Shown here: one piece after another, positions 1 to 10,414 of the stretch | How positions within the stretch are numbered: position 1 is the stretch's first letter | Layout of the letters: each line of letters starts with the position of its first letter | From: Hypericum androsaemum | Lineage: Eukaryota; Streptophyta; Magnoliopsida; Malpighiales; Hypericaceae | Assembly: GCA_963995505.1 (NCBI GenBank) | Contig: OZ023192.1 | Span: 1,952,001-2,016,000 of the forward strand | Direction of reading: 5' to 3' | DNA length: 64,000 nucleotides | The notes under the pieces: generated by a model | Seen by the model: the letters and a program-made list of their open reading frames with translations, nothing else | The model's database searches: none | What the model was told of the DNA's origin: nothing | Position numbers and translations under genes: made by a program

Positions 1-195
1 CCTAGATTCCATAGCAGGGCTAAGCATATAGATATTAAATTTTACTTTGTTAGAAATTTAGCAAAATATAAAGAACTGTACATTAAACACATATCTACAC
101 GAGATATGGCCGCAGATCCAATGACTAAGGCATTACCTTGAGAAGTGTTCGAGAAACATGTTAAGTCACTGGGTTTACGACGGTTTCATTTATAA
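1..195 (+). pseudogene. Ty1/copia pol 3' end (RNase H tail), nonsense-interrupted
   Basis: The frame starting at base 1 reads the typical end of a plant copia polyprotein, with the conserved stretch ending in DMAADPMTKALP (residues 35-46 of the visible part). This is the C-terminal edge of the RNase H domain of pol. A TGA at 139-141 interrupts the frame. Seventeen further codons of copia-like sequence (containing HVKSLGLRR) follow in the same frame before a TAA at 193-195, so the TGA looks like a nonsense mutation near the original end. The rest of the element lies outside the window to the left. Family assignment is secure; lineage within copia is not determined. Confidence 0.85.
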
Positions 196-1135
196 TCTAA
201 TTAGTTGGAATAGTGGAGTTTTATTTGGCAATATGAGTTAATTATAAAACATGTCGGACAGAGAAGTAGCCCACTCACACGAGCGTTTATCTCAGTGAGA
301 GTCAAGAAGTTGATTCCTACATGAGATGAGGCAGTTATTGGACATTCTTAAGTGCATGTCCTATGACGGAATGCCGTCTTGCTCAAGAGCAAGTTTCCTT
401 ATGGGATGCAGGAATAAGTTGCTGCATTTAGATTTTTTACAATCCATATGATAAGATAAGTAGAACTTATCATACTGTCTGTCCTATTAGCCTAGAGTTA
501 AGCTAAGGCTGATACTCTAGTATGGTGTTAAATGACATGTGTTCTTTTTAAAAGAAATGTACACCGTAACACGTGATTAGTATCATGTGTGCTACTCGAC
601 TATTGAATGGGATAAAAATGTTGAGTAATTTAACAATCCCTGGTGTGAGACCAATTTTTGAGAACTGTGATTCCCGAAACCTACCTTTAAGATCCTAAAC
701 GTATTCTGGAAGTATGGTCCAGTGCTGCTAGCTTGAAAAGTTCATGAAAAGGTTATGACATAGCGATTCGACCTGGCAGGGCTGACCAGAAAAGTAGGCT
801 GTATCATTATGAAAAGAATATAGTTAAGGGAGTAGGAACTCTGTTCATCACATTCTGAGTTTCGTGGTTCATGTGCACCAATTGTATTGAAAAGTACAAT
901 AGTGAATCCGAATATAATTATTTGAAATCACTAATGTGAACAATAGAATGTGATATGAGTCCTGGGATAATAGCATGCATTATACAAGAAGGTTGTTGAG
1001 ATGCTACTATTCAAATAGCCTGAGTGTCTGTGCTCTTGAATTTGGCTTAACGCACTCGACGTATGCTGGTCGCACGAAATCCTTTAAAGAAATATGATAG
1101 CTATTGATCAAGGTCAATAATAATTGAGTGGGAGA
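196..1135 (+). mobile_element. copia element 3' non-coding tail between pol and LTR
   Basis: About 940 bases lie between the end of the pol frame and the LTR. I see no coding frame of note here on either strand. The stretch ends in a short purine-rich run (gagtgggaga, about 1126-1135) directly before the LTR, as expected of a polypurine tract priming plus-strand synthesis. The tail is long for a copia element; it may include degraded extra sequence or simply be a long 3' untranslated region. Confidence 0.6.
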
Positions 1136-1302
1136 TGTTGGACCTAAAGGCCCAATCAGGCAATTATTATTGTGCCTGATTGGGCCCAGGCCCATCAGTT
1201 GGGTTGGATGGGCCGGTCAACCCACGTTGACCGGCCCGATGCCACGTGGGCGCCACATCAGCGTGACGTGGCGCTGACGTAGTTACCGCCAGAGTTGGCA
1301 GC

Positions 1303-1405
1303 CCACGTGGCAGACATGCGGTCCGAAGTGCCACGTGGCGGACATGCGGTCCGTAGTACCATGTGGCGGACATGCGGCCCAGTAGTGCCACGTGGCGCAT
1401 TATGG
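1303..1405 (+). promoter_or_regulatory. 28-bp tandem repeats with G-boxes in the LTR U3
   Basis: Four units start at 1303, 1331, 1359 and 1388 (periods 28, 28 and 29; the last is partial). Each begins with CCACGTGGC or the one-base variant CCATGTGGC, then GGACATGCGGTCC-like sequence. CACGTG is the G-box bound by plant bZIP and bHLH factors. The block lies 20-120 bases upstream of the LTR TATA box, where enhancers sit in U3. A further CCACGTGGGC is at about 1241 and a TGACGTGGC at 1264. Confidence 0.7.
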
Positions 1406-1420
1406 TGTGCCGAATTTCCC

Positions 1421-1428
1421 TATAAAAA
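1421..1428 (+). promoter_or_regulatory. TATA box of the copia LTR
   Basis: TATAAAAA lies in the middle of the LTR downstream of the G-box repeats. Transcription would be expected to start about 30 bases further on. Confidence 0.6.
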
Positions 1429-1620
1429 GGAAAATCTGGCTGAACCAAAATCAAGTTTGCCCACAACCACTCAATAAGAAAAGAAAAACTCTGAATTAGT
1501 CCCTGATTTTTGATAGAGGAAATCTCGTGAAAATCAATTACGAATCCGTTAAAACGTGATCGTAATTCGACTGGCACGAAGACATTGTGGACTCGAACCT
1601 GTGGACCTCTTGCTTCAACA

Positions 1621-3916
1621 AGTAAGTGATTTATTATTAACGAATTAGTTTATTAATTAAATGGGTTTAACATATAATTACTCGTTAATTATACGTTAAA
1701 TATGTCAGTTTATAAAATTGATTATAAAATTTTCTGATTTTCTAAAGTTAATATCATTTACTGAATTGATTATAAAATTTAGAGGGTAACAAAATTTTCC
1801 TAAAAAATATTGAACATTATTGTGTCATCAAAGATTTGAACTACAACAATTTTTATATGGTTTTAAAAAATAACTCAAAGGTCGGTTTGGATTTCTCCCA
1901 TCCTCCGGGTCAGTCACCGACTTGAGAATTTTAAATAAATAATATTTATTATTTATTATATCTGGTATTCAAATAGCGTATAATTAGCGATATTATCTAA
2001 TATCTAATATTTATTGAAAAATATAATATTAAAAGTACCAAAATCATAATTTAATTTTGAATTTTAAAAAATATTTTTTTCAAAAAAAGAAATTTATTGG
2101 CTAGGCCGACTGATCGCTATGACTCATAAACCGATGATCAACTGATTGAATCGGGGCCAACTCCGGACCGGGTTTCACCCAAAACATGATTTTAATTAAA
2201 AACAGTCACTTGCTAATTGATCTAAATGTTAACATTGCTAGATTCCATAACGACTCAAATTTAAATTTTTTATATTAAATTATAATAACCGCATTTAATC
2301 CATGCTTGATCCTTCACGTTCGCCAGATCCACAACGATTTTAGAAGCGAAAACAAACGAAAAGTATCATGGGGGACAATTAAAACTAGTGGGCAACAATT
2401 TGTTTCAGGCTTTGACCACTGATGCTCTAATCTTTTTGTTGTCTAACTAATTAATTATTACAGGACATGTGACAAAGGAAACACAAGAATGACATTTTGG
2501 AAGCACGTCTAGTCAGTGAATGTGCCCCATGCCCGTTGATCGTGGTTTATTTATTCGGAAAAGGATTGACTCAATTACTTCAATTTTGAGTCGAATAAAA
2601 TTTTTAAAAGATAAGAAGGTTTTATCATCAACTATTTAATACTATTGTGTTTTTGAAGATTCAAACACAAAATTTCTCAATAAAAATACAATAACTATAT
2701 AACCAATTGATCTAAAATTTTTGGGTATATGTGGTTTAATTTAATCAAACTAGACAGCACTTTATAAATTAATATGGTATTTATTTACCTCTGGCCACTC
2801 ACTTTTCTTCGGCATCACTGCATGTGATTTTTGACAATTCCATGTGATTAAATTGATATCATTGTAAAAAATAAGTGTTTTTTTAAGTGGGGGAGGAGGT
2901 TAACGTGCCATGTAGATCGAAGCATAACTCAAATGAGTCAAATCCTAAACAGTGGAGTTCAAATTCCACATCTACTTTAAAAATCAGGAATTTTACTAGT
3001 GGTTCTAAATTTTCTCAACAAATATAAAAAATATTTTACGTAACTGACAATTAAGTAACATTCACTAAGTTCGATTTTATACTAATAAATTAGCCATGTA
3101 ATATTACATGCAGATAAAAATAATGATGTACCATACTACATGAGATAACTCAAATAATTAAAGTTAACATGTGTAACTTGAATAAAATCTTCGTCCCTTG
3201 GTTAGAGAAAAACTAATGATGTGTTAAGGTAAAAAAAATAAAGTTTACTTTAACAAAAAGTTTAATTACAGAATAAAGAGTGCATACACTATAGATGATC
3301 AACGACTTTTATGAATAGTCGTTTTGACCCTTTATCATAAGCGGCGTAGCTCTTTGTTCAGGAAAAAGAAAGATGAGAGTGAAGAACGGTTATTCATTTT
3401 GGAAGCGTTTAGAAATTCAATGTTTTAACTTTTAGTTAGTTTTTTTTCTTTAAATCATGATATCCAAATATGTACTAAAATAATTAATTCATATTGGAAT
3501 ATTCAAATTTTATTACCGAAATTTAAGCTAATGGCACAAAACGTGTACAATTTCAGGGAGGTCCAGGATTCAAACTGGTAAAATTTACTTTTCAAAGTGA
3601 AAAAAAATATCGAGATTTAACACAGTTACATTTGTATTATTCAAAGTCGAAGTCGTTGGATAAACTATGCCAACTCCTCATTGAATTATTGGTTCTATCG
3701 GATAATGAGTTAATTAGATTATGTAAAGAGTGAATAATGTTCTTCTTTTGTTTTCATGAATGACAAGTGGTAATTGAAAAGGTTGAATTTGAAATCTATT
3801 GGTGTTGGAAAGTTAACAATCAAACATCTGAATCTATCTGAATCTATATGGAGTTTTCTCCGTATGAAATTTTCAACGTAACAAGTAGTTGTGGCACGAC
3901 TAGTTTTTTTTTTTTG
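1621..3916. other. AT-rich intergenic stretch, no gene seen
   Basis: No credible coding frame on either strand. The sequence is AT-rich with scattered degraded repeat fragments. Around 2895-2975 a GTTCAAATTCC-like pol III B-box suggests a worn SINE. Around 3545-3600 a fragment with GGATTCAAACTGG followed by TAAAATTTAC and TTTTCAAAG resembles the SINE-like family seen complete at 38583-38690. Confidence 0.5.
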
Positions 3917-4565
3917 GAAAAGTCCACTTTAGTATTCTGTGGTATCGTCCAAAATCACTTTAGTATTCTGTAGTAAAAAATTGACCAATCGAGTCATACT
4001 TATTCCAATTAACATCAAAAAGGTCTTCGGGCAGCTGCCCGGACCTGCTTGAACCTGCCCGAACCCTGCCCGGACTACCTGGCCAGCCACGTCACCAAAT
4101 TTTGATGACGTGGCGCCACGTGAACATCCATCTTCTTCCCTCTCTTCTTCTCCTCCGCCTCCGCCTCCTCCTCCTCGTCCTCCTCCTCCTCCTCATTCTC
4201 GTCCTCCTCCTCCTCCTGCTCTGCCTCCTCCTCCTCCTCCGCCTCCTCCTCCGCGTCCGCCTCCTCCTCCTCCGAGGTCATCGCGGTTAACTCCGCATTT
4301 TGAGGAGGAGGAGGAGGAGGAGGAGGAGGAGGAGGAGGAGAAGAAGAAGAGATGGAAGAAGATGGATGTCCACGTGGCGCCACGTCATCAAAATTTGGTG
4401 ACGTGGCTGGCCAAGTAGTCCGGGTGGGTTCGGGCTGGTCCGGGCAGTTGCCCGAGGACTTTTTTGATGTTAATTAGAATAAGTATGACTCGATTGGTCG
4501 ATTTTTTACCACATGGTACTAAATTAATTTTGGGCAATACTATAGGATACTAAAGTAAACTTTTC
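3917..4565. mobile_element. foldback / long-TIR DNA element with CTCCTC-GAGGAG core
   Basis: The two halves are inverted copies of each other. The left arm (3917 to about 4150) matches the reverse complement of the right arm (about 4330 to 4565) over more than 200 bases with scattered mismatches, including the outer ACTTTAGTAT, the middle GACCAATCGAGTCATACTTATT and the inner GGCCAGCCACGTCACC. The centre is a CTC-rich run (4141-4272) followed by a GAG-rich run (4300-4350), so the whole element can fold into one long hairpin. It has no transposase frame; open frames across the core are low-complexity Pro/Glu/Leu artefacts. It is a non-autonomous inverted-repeat element. Target-site copies are unclear because both ends abut T-runs. 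Confidence 0.75.
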
Positions 4566-5035
4566 TCTTCTTTTTTTTCGGTAGGTAAATTTCTTTATTA
4601 AAATAATGATATTTACACAACCCTAACTGCCCAAAATGGACCCAATAAGAAATGAACACCAGATTCAGCCCGTGTCGCCTTATAGCCACCCAACCATTTA
4701 AAGACCAACCTGTGGAGATGATAGAACTGCAACTCTTCACTAGTTCTATTCTTATGAATCCAAATTCTCTATAAGATTGCACCGAATATAACTCTCCAGA
4801 CCTTCTGAATCTTACCGCTCCCGATCATACCTCCCCAGTTAGATAGGACCGTACCAATAATCAGATGTCCGTTCCAGCTCCTGCCAATGGCCTTAACAAA
4901 ATGGTTCCACACTTTGACTCGACACTGAGCAGCTCCTGCCAATGGCAGTATATTTCATGCATAAATATTTTATTTATTGTTGTGACTCGACTGAAACAAT
5001 TGTCCAGAGCAATCCATCAGGAACCAATTTTAAGT
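4566..5035. other. intergenic, no gene seen
   Basis: Unremarkable sequence between the foldback element and the candidate solo LTR. Short repeats of CTCCTGCCAATGG occur near 4876 and 4931. No supported coding frame. Confidence 0.4.
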
Positions 5036-5340
5036 TGTTGGGTTATGCCCAAAATAGAGTCCGCAACTGTTAATAACTCGCACATTTTTGTTAAATTTTC
5101 GAATCTAACTTGTTTTGAGGACAAAATTAATCTAGGTATTGTCAACATCTCGAGTTTCTCGGTGTGACAAGACCGTCTCAGTCTCTTGTCTAGATGGATC
5201 CAGTCTTCGCTTGGCATTAGGATGAACGGTCATTGGTTGGCGTTGAGATAGACATGACCATTGGTAGGCATTAAGATGGGATCGATCTTATGTTGGTTTT
5301 GTCCACATGTCCTGAGTGCGAAGAGGACGGTCGTTCTCCA

Positions 5341-5519
5341 AGTGGACAGTTTAGTCATGAAGTGAGCGGTGCGGTCTTGAAGTGACCGGCATGGTCTCAA
5401 AGTGAGTGGTGTCATCTCAGAGAGACCGGTGTCGCGTGATTGATGATCGGTGTCGTCCCGAAGAGACCGACGTCGGGTGACCAATGACCGGTGACTGGTG
5501 TCATTCTAAAGAGACTGCT
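5341..5519. repeat. degenerate 20-bp tandem repeat
   Basis: Units of about 20 bases start at 5341, 5361, 5381, 5401 and 5421 and then become looser to about 5519. The consensus is roughly AGTGACCGGTGTGGTCTCGA, with variants such as AGTGAGCGGTGCGGTCTTGA and AGTGACCGGCATGGTCTCAA. The block lies in the left (U3) half of the candidate solo LTR. Confidence 0.65.
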
Positions 5520-6350
5520 TCCGGTCTTGAGTTTGGTAGAAACTCACAATGGTCTTCTCTTGATCTAGACTGATGACGGTCCTCCAATGATGGTCTTTCC
5601 TTGGTTGAGACCGGTGACGGTAGACCACTTCGGTTTGTTGTCCTTGGATGACAAACATTCATCATTGGTAAACTGACTGTAACTTGAGACTCAATTCTTT
5701 CAGCCATGGAAAGATAAGAGAAGGACATATACTTTGTAGTTTATTACTTCTTCATATTCAAGGCGTAGCAATGTCAAAAATCTACATCAAAGTGAGTCCG
5801 GTTGGTCCATCCGCCTAGGTAATGATCTTCTGAAAAATGCACATAACTTTTTATCCAAAGCTTGGATTGAGACGATTCAAGTTGCTGTGTGAAGCCAAGA
5901 AATAGATCGACTTTTTAGTTTACATCATCTTAGGATTCGGAGCGTAAGAGGATCTAAAATGCATTGTAAAGCCGGACCAACTATCCCCTCTTTCGAGACC
6001 GGACCGGGTGCTTCTTTCGCATGACCGGACCAACAAAGTTGGGCCTCGGAGCTGGACCAACTATGCCAGGATTTGGAGGCGGACCGACGACATTGAGCTC
6101 TGAAGATAGACCTTTGATCGAGCCAGGTCGATGAGTTGGGCTAACAGGCCCATTACAAGACCGGTGGCCCACTATAGGCCAGACCAACGGCTTTTGGGCA
6201 GGTTTGCATGCCTTTTGTATTCCGCTTCGCAAGCCGGACCGGCGTCGAACCTATTGCGAAGCAGACCTACGTGTTGTTTTGAAAGAGGTCTTCATGTATG
6301 TAAGGTGGTTTGGAATCTCCTATTCTAAAGGGCAGAGCTAGGTCAAGACA

Positions 6351-6364
6351 CTCTATATAATGAG
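6351..6364 (+). promoter_or_regulatory. TATA box of the candidate solo LTR
   Basis: CTCTATATAATGAG is a strong plant-type TATA element. It is followed by a region with A/C-rich sequence typical of an LTR transcript start and no host coding frame downstream. Confidence 0.45.
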
Positions 6365-6847
6365 GGCTCAGGCAAGGAAGAAGACATCATCATCAACATT
6401 ACACACAACTACTCTTTATATTACTTGTCGCTTTTCTTTTATCTAGCTCGTAGCTCAGCGTAGCCTAGCCTAGCATAGTTAGACTGACTTTGAGACGACC
6501 ACACTGAATCCATCTCGGGTCATTGTTCTCTTTTTTCCCGCAACAACTTGAATCTTACAATTAGTTGATACTGTTATTATATTAAAAGATTTGGACTGGA
6601 TGCAAGACTTTTCAACACACAATTCGTAAACTCGATATCATTTTTTGAAAGGTACCAATATAATTCGATATTGTTGTATCATAAATTTAATATACTATTA
6701 TAAATTAATCATTGTCATTATACTAATATAATATATTGATAAATTCAGATGATTTAGTACTTTGATAAATTTACGATATAATAATTAAATTTATCAATAT
6801 ATATAAATTCAGATCATTCTATGATCAAATATATTTTTTTTGGTGAT

Positions 6848-7102
6848 AAAGGAGGCGCCCAAACAAGTTGGCACCTCCAACTAATTTTTTTATTCCTAAA
6901 TTTATCGATATATATTATTTTAGAATAATGCGAGTAGAGATAAATTTAGACGATTAAATTTATGAATAAATGTTTATCTCTACTCGCATTATTCTAAAAT
7001 AACATATATCGATAAATTTACGATACAGCGATTAAATTAGGTATTGATAAATTTTAATTTGAAACAAAAAAAATTAAGAACAACAATAGGGTGCCTCCTT
7101 CA
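6848..7102. mobile_element. small foldback (MITE-like) element
   Basis: Two 48-base arms, 6897-6944 and 6973-7020, are reverse complements with one mismatch and are separated by 28 bases. Outside them GGAGGCGCC (6851) is matched by GGTGCCTCC (about 7090), giving an outer inverted repeat of the same orientation. There is no coding capacity. The near-perfect stem suggests a recent insertion or selection on the hairpin. AT-rich sequence on the left (6740-6830) resembles the right arm flank and may be another worn copy. Confidence 0.65.
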
Positions 7103-7636
7103 AAATATTTTAATATTAAATAATTTTTTAACATATTTAGAAGATATGTATAATTTTTTGCTTATTTAGGAAAAATATGTATGTTTTTTACCCATTTCAA
7201 AAAAAATCCCGGATACCCAGTAAATGACGAACGAATTTGGAGATGAAGGCAACTCCAGACCCACCACGTATACCCTTTTCCTATGTACCCTTTTGGAATG
7301 GTTCAGCCCAAATTGTTCGGTGGCTAAATGGATTATGTTTTTTGGTGTATGACCTTGGCAACGACTAATTTATCAGACCTTATAAATGAGCCGTTTTTCC
7401 AACATCGGGCGGCCGTTATAGAACGGTTGATCTCGAGTCCATCATTTATTGGCCTCGAACACACATGGAATTTGTCATAAATAAATAGTCCATCATTTAT
7501 TATCTAGACTTGGAAAAGTCAAAAGAGAAAGCCATTATTAGCAGGAACCAAAGCTTCTCAAGTACATGTACATCTGTAAATGGGTTACATTCATTACTTG
7601 CTCAGTAATCTAAAGTCAGGATGCTTGAGCTTTAGC
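7103..7636. other. intergenic / 3' flank of the receptor kinase gene
   Basis: No coding frame. The part from about 7500 rightwards is immediately downstream of the kinase stop codon on the minus strand and should hold its 3' untranslated region. Confidence 0.5.
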
Positions 7637-10414
7637 CTAGCCAGCAGATTCAAGCTGCAGAGAAATCTGTCGCATCGTCGGCCGATATCTCGGGTCAGCA
7701 TTGATGCAACCACTGGCTGACTTAATGATTGTGCTGACTTGATTGATCAACTCGGGAGGCGGAGCTGGAAGCCGCCTGTCCAACAAGTCCTCCACCGATG
7801 TGGTATGGACACTAAGCTGTCCTGACAAGGACGAGGATGATGTTCCTGAGAAGGAAGACGAGGATTTCGAAAGAGAGCTCAGTAGCTCACCGGGGTGATG
7901 GCCCATCATTATCTCTAGGAGCACCACTCCGAAGCTGTAGACGTCGCCTTTCTCGGTGACTTTCATTGTGTAAGCGAACTCTGGTGCAATGTATCCGTAA
8001 GTACCAGCAAGGGCCGTCCATTTGGACGAATCGTGCTTCACAAGTCTAGCAGTTCCGAAGTCGGATATCCGAGCTTCGTAGTCAGCATCCAACAAGATGT
8101 TGCTGCTCGTTATGTCGCGATGGATCACAGCCGGGTTGCAGTCATGGTGCATATAAACCAGTGCATTTGTAATCCCTTTAACCACATTGATCCTCCTGGA
8201 CCAGTCTAGCTCCTTGGATCTATCCAGGTTGCTCAGGATCTTAGCCAAGCTGCCTCGCTCCAGGTACTCGTAAACCAGGAGGGACTGCTCCGGATGGGAG
8301 CAGAATCCGTAGAGTTTCACTATGTTCCTGTGGCGAACTCTGTTCAGGGCGCGAATTTCGCTCTCGAATGTCTTCTGGTCTGCCAGTTCAGAACAGTGAG
8401 AGGGATGAAGTTTCTTGACAGCAACGACTTGGCCTGTCGATAGCGTGGCTTTGTAGACGCTTCCATGGCCTCCCGCGCCAATGCAGTACTTCTGATGGAA
8501 TCCCTCGGTGGCACGCTTTATATCCGCGTTGACGAACTTTCCATCGTAGCTCCAAATGGCGAATAAGTTGGCATGCTTATCAGAGTCCGCGTCCCGCTTG
8601 CGCATTTCGCGCCTCCTCCCCCTTACCACTATGCAGATCATGCCAATAAGAATAGTGAAGGAAAAGGCAGCTGCAGATATAGGAACAGCAATCAGTAGTA
8701 TCAAGTTCTTGCCGTCCTTGTCCCGTCCCGTTCGAAGAGCTGCACAATGCAACAACCCCGTGTGGTTACCGCAGAACCCTCTGTTGTGGCCTAATGCTTC
8801 GGTTGGCGCTTCCTCGAATGCTCTACTGTCAGGAATCGGACCTTCCAAGTCATTGTAGGACACATCAACTTGTCTCAAGCTCAGCATTTGGTCCAAAGTG
8901 GATGGAATTGTACCATTTAGCCTATTGTGAGACAGGTCCAATATTTCCAACATGACCAAGTTGCCAAGCTCCGATGGGATTGCCCCTGAGAGCAAGTTCC
9001 TACTTAGATCCAATCCGACTTGGAGCGAAACCAACCGGCCGATCTCTTCCGGAACATCTCCCTGGAGATTGTTTCTGCTCAGGTTCAAGTACATCATCTT
9101 CAAGCATTGGCCAAGTTGTGAAGGTATCGACCCGTTTAGCGAATTTGCTGCTAGATCAAGGTATGCAAGCTCAGGCAACAATCCGAGTTGCGAGGGGATC
9201 ACACCGGATAGGTTGTTGTTGCTTAGAGTCAGGTTGAACAACGACTTCAACTTGGCCAGCTCACTTGGCACTTTGCCGTGGAGCTTGTTGGAGGACAGGT
9301 CAAGAACATGCAAGTTCCCGGACTCGCCAATCTCCGGCGGTATCTCGCCCGTGATGTTGTTGTCTGAGATCTTTAAACTCGTCATGAGCTTGCATTCCCC
9401 CCAGTTAGGCGACACCTCGCCATGGAAATTGTTGTAGCTCAGATCAATGTAATCAAGAACAGGGTAGACTCCGAAATCTTCTGATATGTTTCCGACAAGC
9501 ATGTTCCTGTCAACTCTCAGCCTGGTCAAGCTGGTGCAGTTCTTCACCCACTTCGGTACCGTGCCTGTGAATCTGTTGTTGCTCGCACAAAAATCGGCTA
9601 GTATCCCGCCTTGGCAGATGTTTTCGGGTAGCGGTCCGGATATGCTGTTGTTCGACAGGTAGAACAATGTCAGGTTTGTAAGCTTGTTGATCTCTGTAGG
9701 CAGCAGACCGGACAATTGGTTGCCATACAGTGACAGGACCTTTAGGCCTAACATGTCACCAATGTCGGACGGGACAGGACCGGACAGGTTGTTCAGGTTC
9801 AGCCTCAGCTCGGTGAGGAGCCTCAACTTTCCGAGCTCGGGTGGGATTCCACCAGACAGATGATTGACGGAAAGGATCAGCACAGAAAGGTTGCTCAGGT
9901 TACCTAGCTCAGCAGGAATCGGACCCGAAAGTAGGTTGTTCGACAAGCTCAAAACTGTGAGCCCCGCCATGGCTCCCATCTGTGGAGGGACATAACCACT
10001 GAACTGGTTGTACCCCAGATTGAGAAGTGCAAGTTTGGACATGTTGGTGATCAGGGGAGGGATGTATCCGGTGAGATCGTTCCGGTGGAGATCGAGCGCG
10101 GTCAGGTACCGAAACGAGGTGAAATCGAACCCTGTAAGAGTACCTCCAAGGTCTGCATTTGTCAGGTTTATCCTGATGACGCTACCTTCAATATTGCAGC
10201 TGATTCCAAGCCAGCTGTTGCATGGATTATCAGATCCCCATGAGGAGAGGAGCAATTGGGATTGGCTATCCAGGGTGTTCTTCCATTTTAGCAAAGCTTG
10301 ACCTTCCAAGTTTGTGCTGTTTTGTGAAGTAGCAGCATGAGACCAAATAGAAAGGATTGCTACTAGTATGTTTAGGACAGGAAAATGAGACATGATGTGA
10401 GGTTTGTGATACAT
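7637..10414 (-). CDS. LRR receptor-like protein kinase, MIK2-like (925 aa, single exon)
   Basis: A membrane receptor kinase. Residues 1-30 form a signal peptide. A cap with the motif [11 protein letters not shown] (63-73) precedes about 19 leucine-rich repeats of the plant LxxLxLxxNxLSGxIP type (about 80-530). The membrane segment is at about 571-597, followed by basic residues. The kinase domain starts near 640: glycine loop [11 protein letters not shown] (646-656), catalytic lysine in VAVK (667), HRD at 765-767, DFG at 785-787, APE at 810-812. All key residues are present and it is an RD kinase, so it should be active. A serine-rich loop (846-864) sits in the C-lobe. The layout matches the MDIS1-interacting receptor kinase 2 group, which perceives peptides at the cell surface; the ligand here is unknown. 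The lack of introns and the slightly short ectodomain (family about 1000-1050 aa) are the only oddities. Confidence 0.93.
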   Translation of the reverse strand: MYHKPHIMSHFPVLNILVAILSIWSHAATSQNSTNLEGQALLKWKNTLDSQSQLLLSSWGSDNPCNSWLGISCNIEGSVIRINLTNADLGGTLTGFDFTSFRYLTALDLHRNDLTGYIPPLITNMSKLALLNLGYNQFSGYVPPQMGAMAGLTVLSLSNNLLSGPIPAELGNLSNLSVLILSVNHLSGGIPPELGKLRLLTELRLNLNNLSGPVPSDIGDMLGLKVLSLYGNQLSGLLPTEINKLTNLTLFYLSNNSISGPLPENICQGGILADFCASNNRFTGTVPKWVKNCTSLTRLRVDRNMLVGNISEDFGVYPVLDYIDLSYNNFHGEVSPNWGECKLMTSLKISDNNITGEIPPEIGESGNLHVLDLSSNKLHGKVPSELAKLKSLFNLTLSNNNLSGVIPSQLGLLPELAYLDLAANSLNGSIPSQLGQCLKMMYLNLSRNNLQGDVPEEIGRLVSLQVGLDLSRNLLSGAIPSELGNLVMLEILDLSHNRLNGTIPSTLDQMLSLRQVDVSYNDLEGPIPDSRAFEEAPTEALGHNRGFCGNHTGLLHCAALRTGRDKDGKNLILLIAVPISAAAFSFTILIGMICIVVRGRRREMRKRDADSDKHANLFAIWSYDGKFVNADIKRATEGFHQKYCIGAGGHGSVYKATLSTGQVVAVKKLHPSHCSELADQKTFESEIRALNRVRHRNIVKLYGFCSHPEQSLLVYEYLERGSLAKILSNLDRSKELDWSRRINVVKGITNALVYMHHDCNPAVIHRDITSSNILLDADYEARISDFGTARLVKHDSSKWTALAGTYGYIAPEFAYTMKVTEKGDVYSFGVVLLEIMMGHHPGELLSSLSKSSSSFSGTSSSSLSGQLSVHTTSVEDLLDRRLPAPPPELINQVSTIIKSASGCINADPRYRPTMRQISLQLESAG

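Larger units (their letters stand above)
1136..1620 (+). mobile_element. 3' LTR of copia element
   Basis: The LTR starts TGTTGG right after the polypurine tract and ends TTCAACA, so its ends form the short TG...CA inverted repeat TGTTG/CAACA. Length is 485 bp. It contains a U3 with G-box tandem repeats (1303-1400), a TATA box at 1421-1428 and an A-rich AATAAG-type stretch near 1473 that could direct 3' end formation. The five bases after it are AGTAA; the matching target-site copy would lie left of the window. No second LTR is visible. Confidence 0.8.
5036..6545 (+). mobile_element. candidate solo LTR (retrotransposon remnant)
   Basis: The segment opens TGTTGGG and closes CGCAACA, giving matched TG...CA ends. 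It carries a good TATA box (CTCTATATAATGAGG, near 6351) about 190 bases before the right end, the order expected of U3-R-U5. No primer-binding site follows the right end and no internal retrotransposon coding sequence is present, so it would be a solo LTR or a fragment. Flanking 5-mers (TAAGT, ACTTG) are not a direct repeat, which weakens the boundary call; the left end could instead be near 5162. Confidence 0.4.

Noticed and set aside
4075..4418. Open frames of about 100 codons on both strands over 4075-4418, rich in Pro or Glu.
   Set aside because: They run through the CTC/GAG core and arms of the foldback element. Open frames on both strands come from simple-sequence composition, and no start context or family supports a protein.
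8556..10301. Plus-strand open frames opposite the receptor kinase.
   Set aside because: Shadows of the GC-balanced LRR and kinase coding sequence; the minus-strand frame is complete and has all family motifs.
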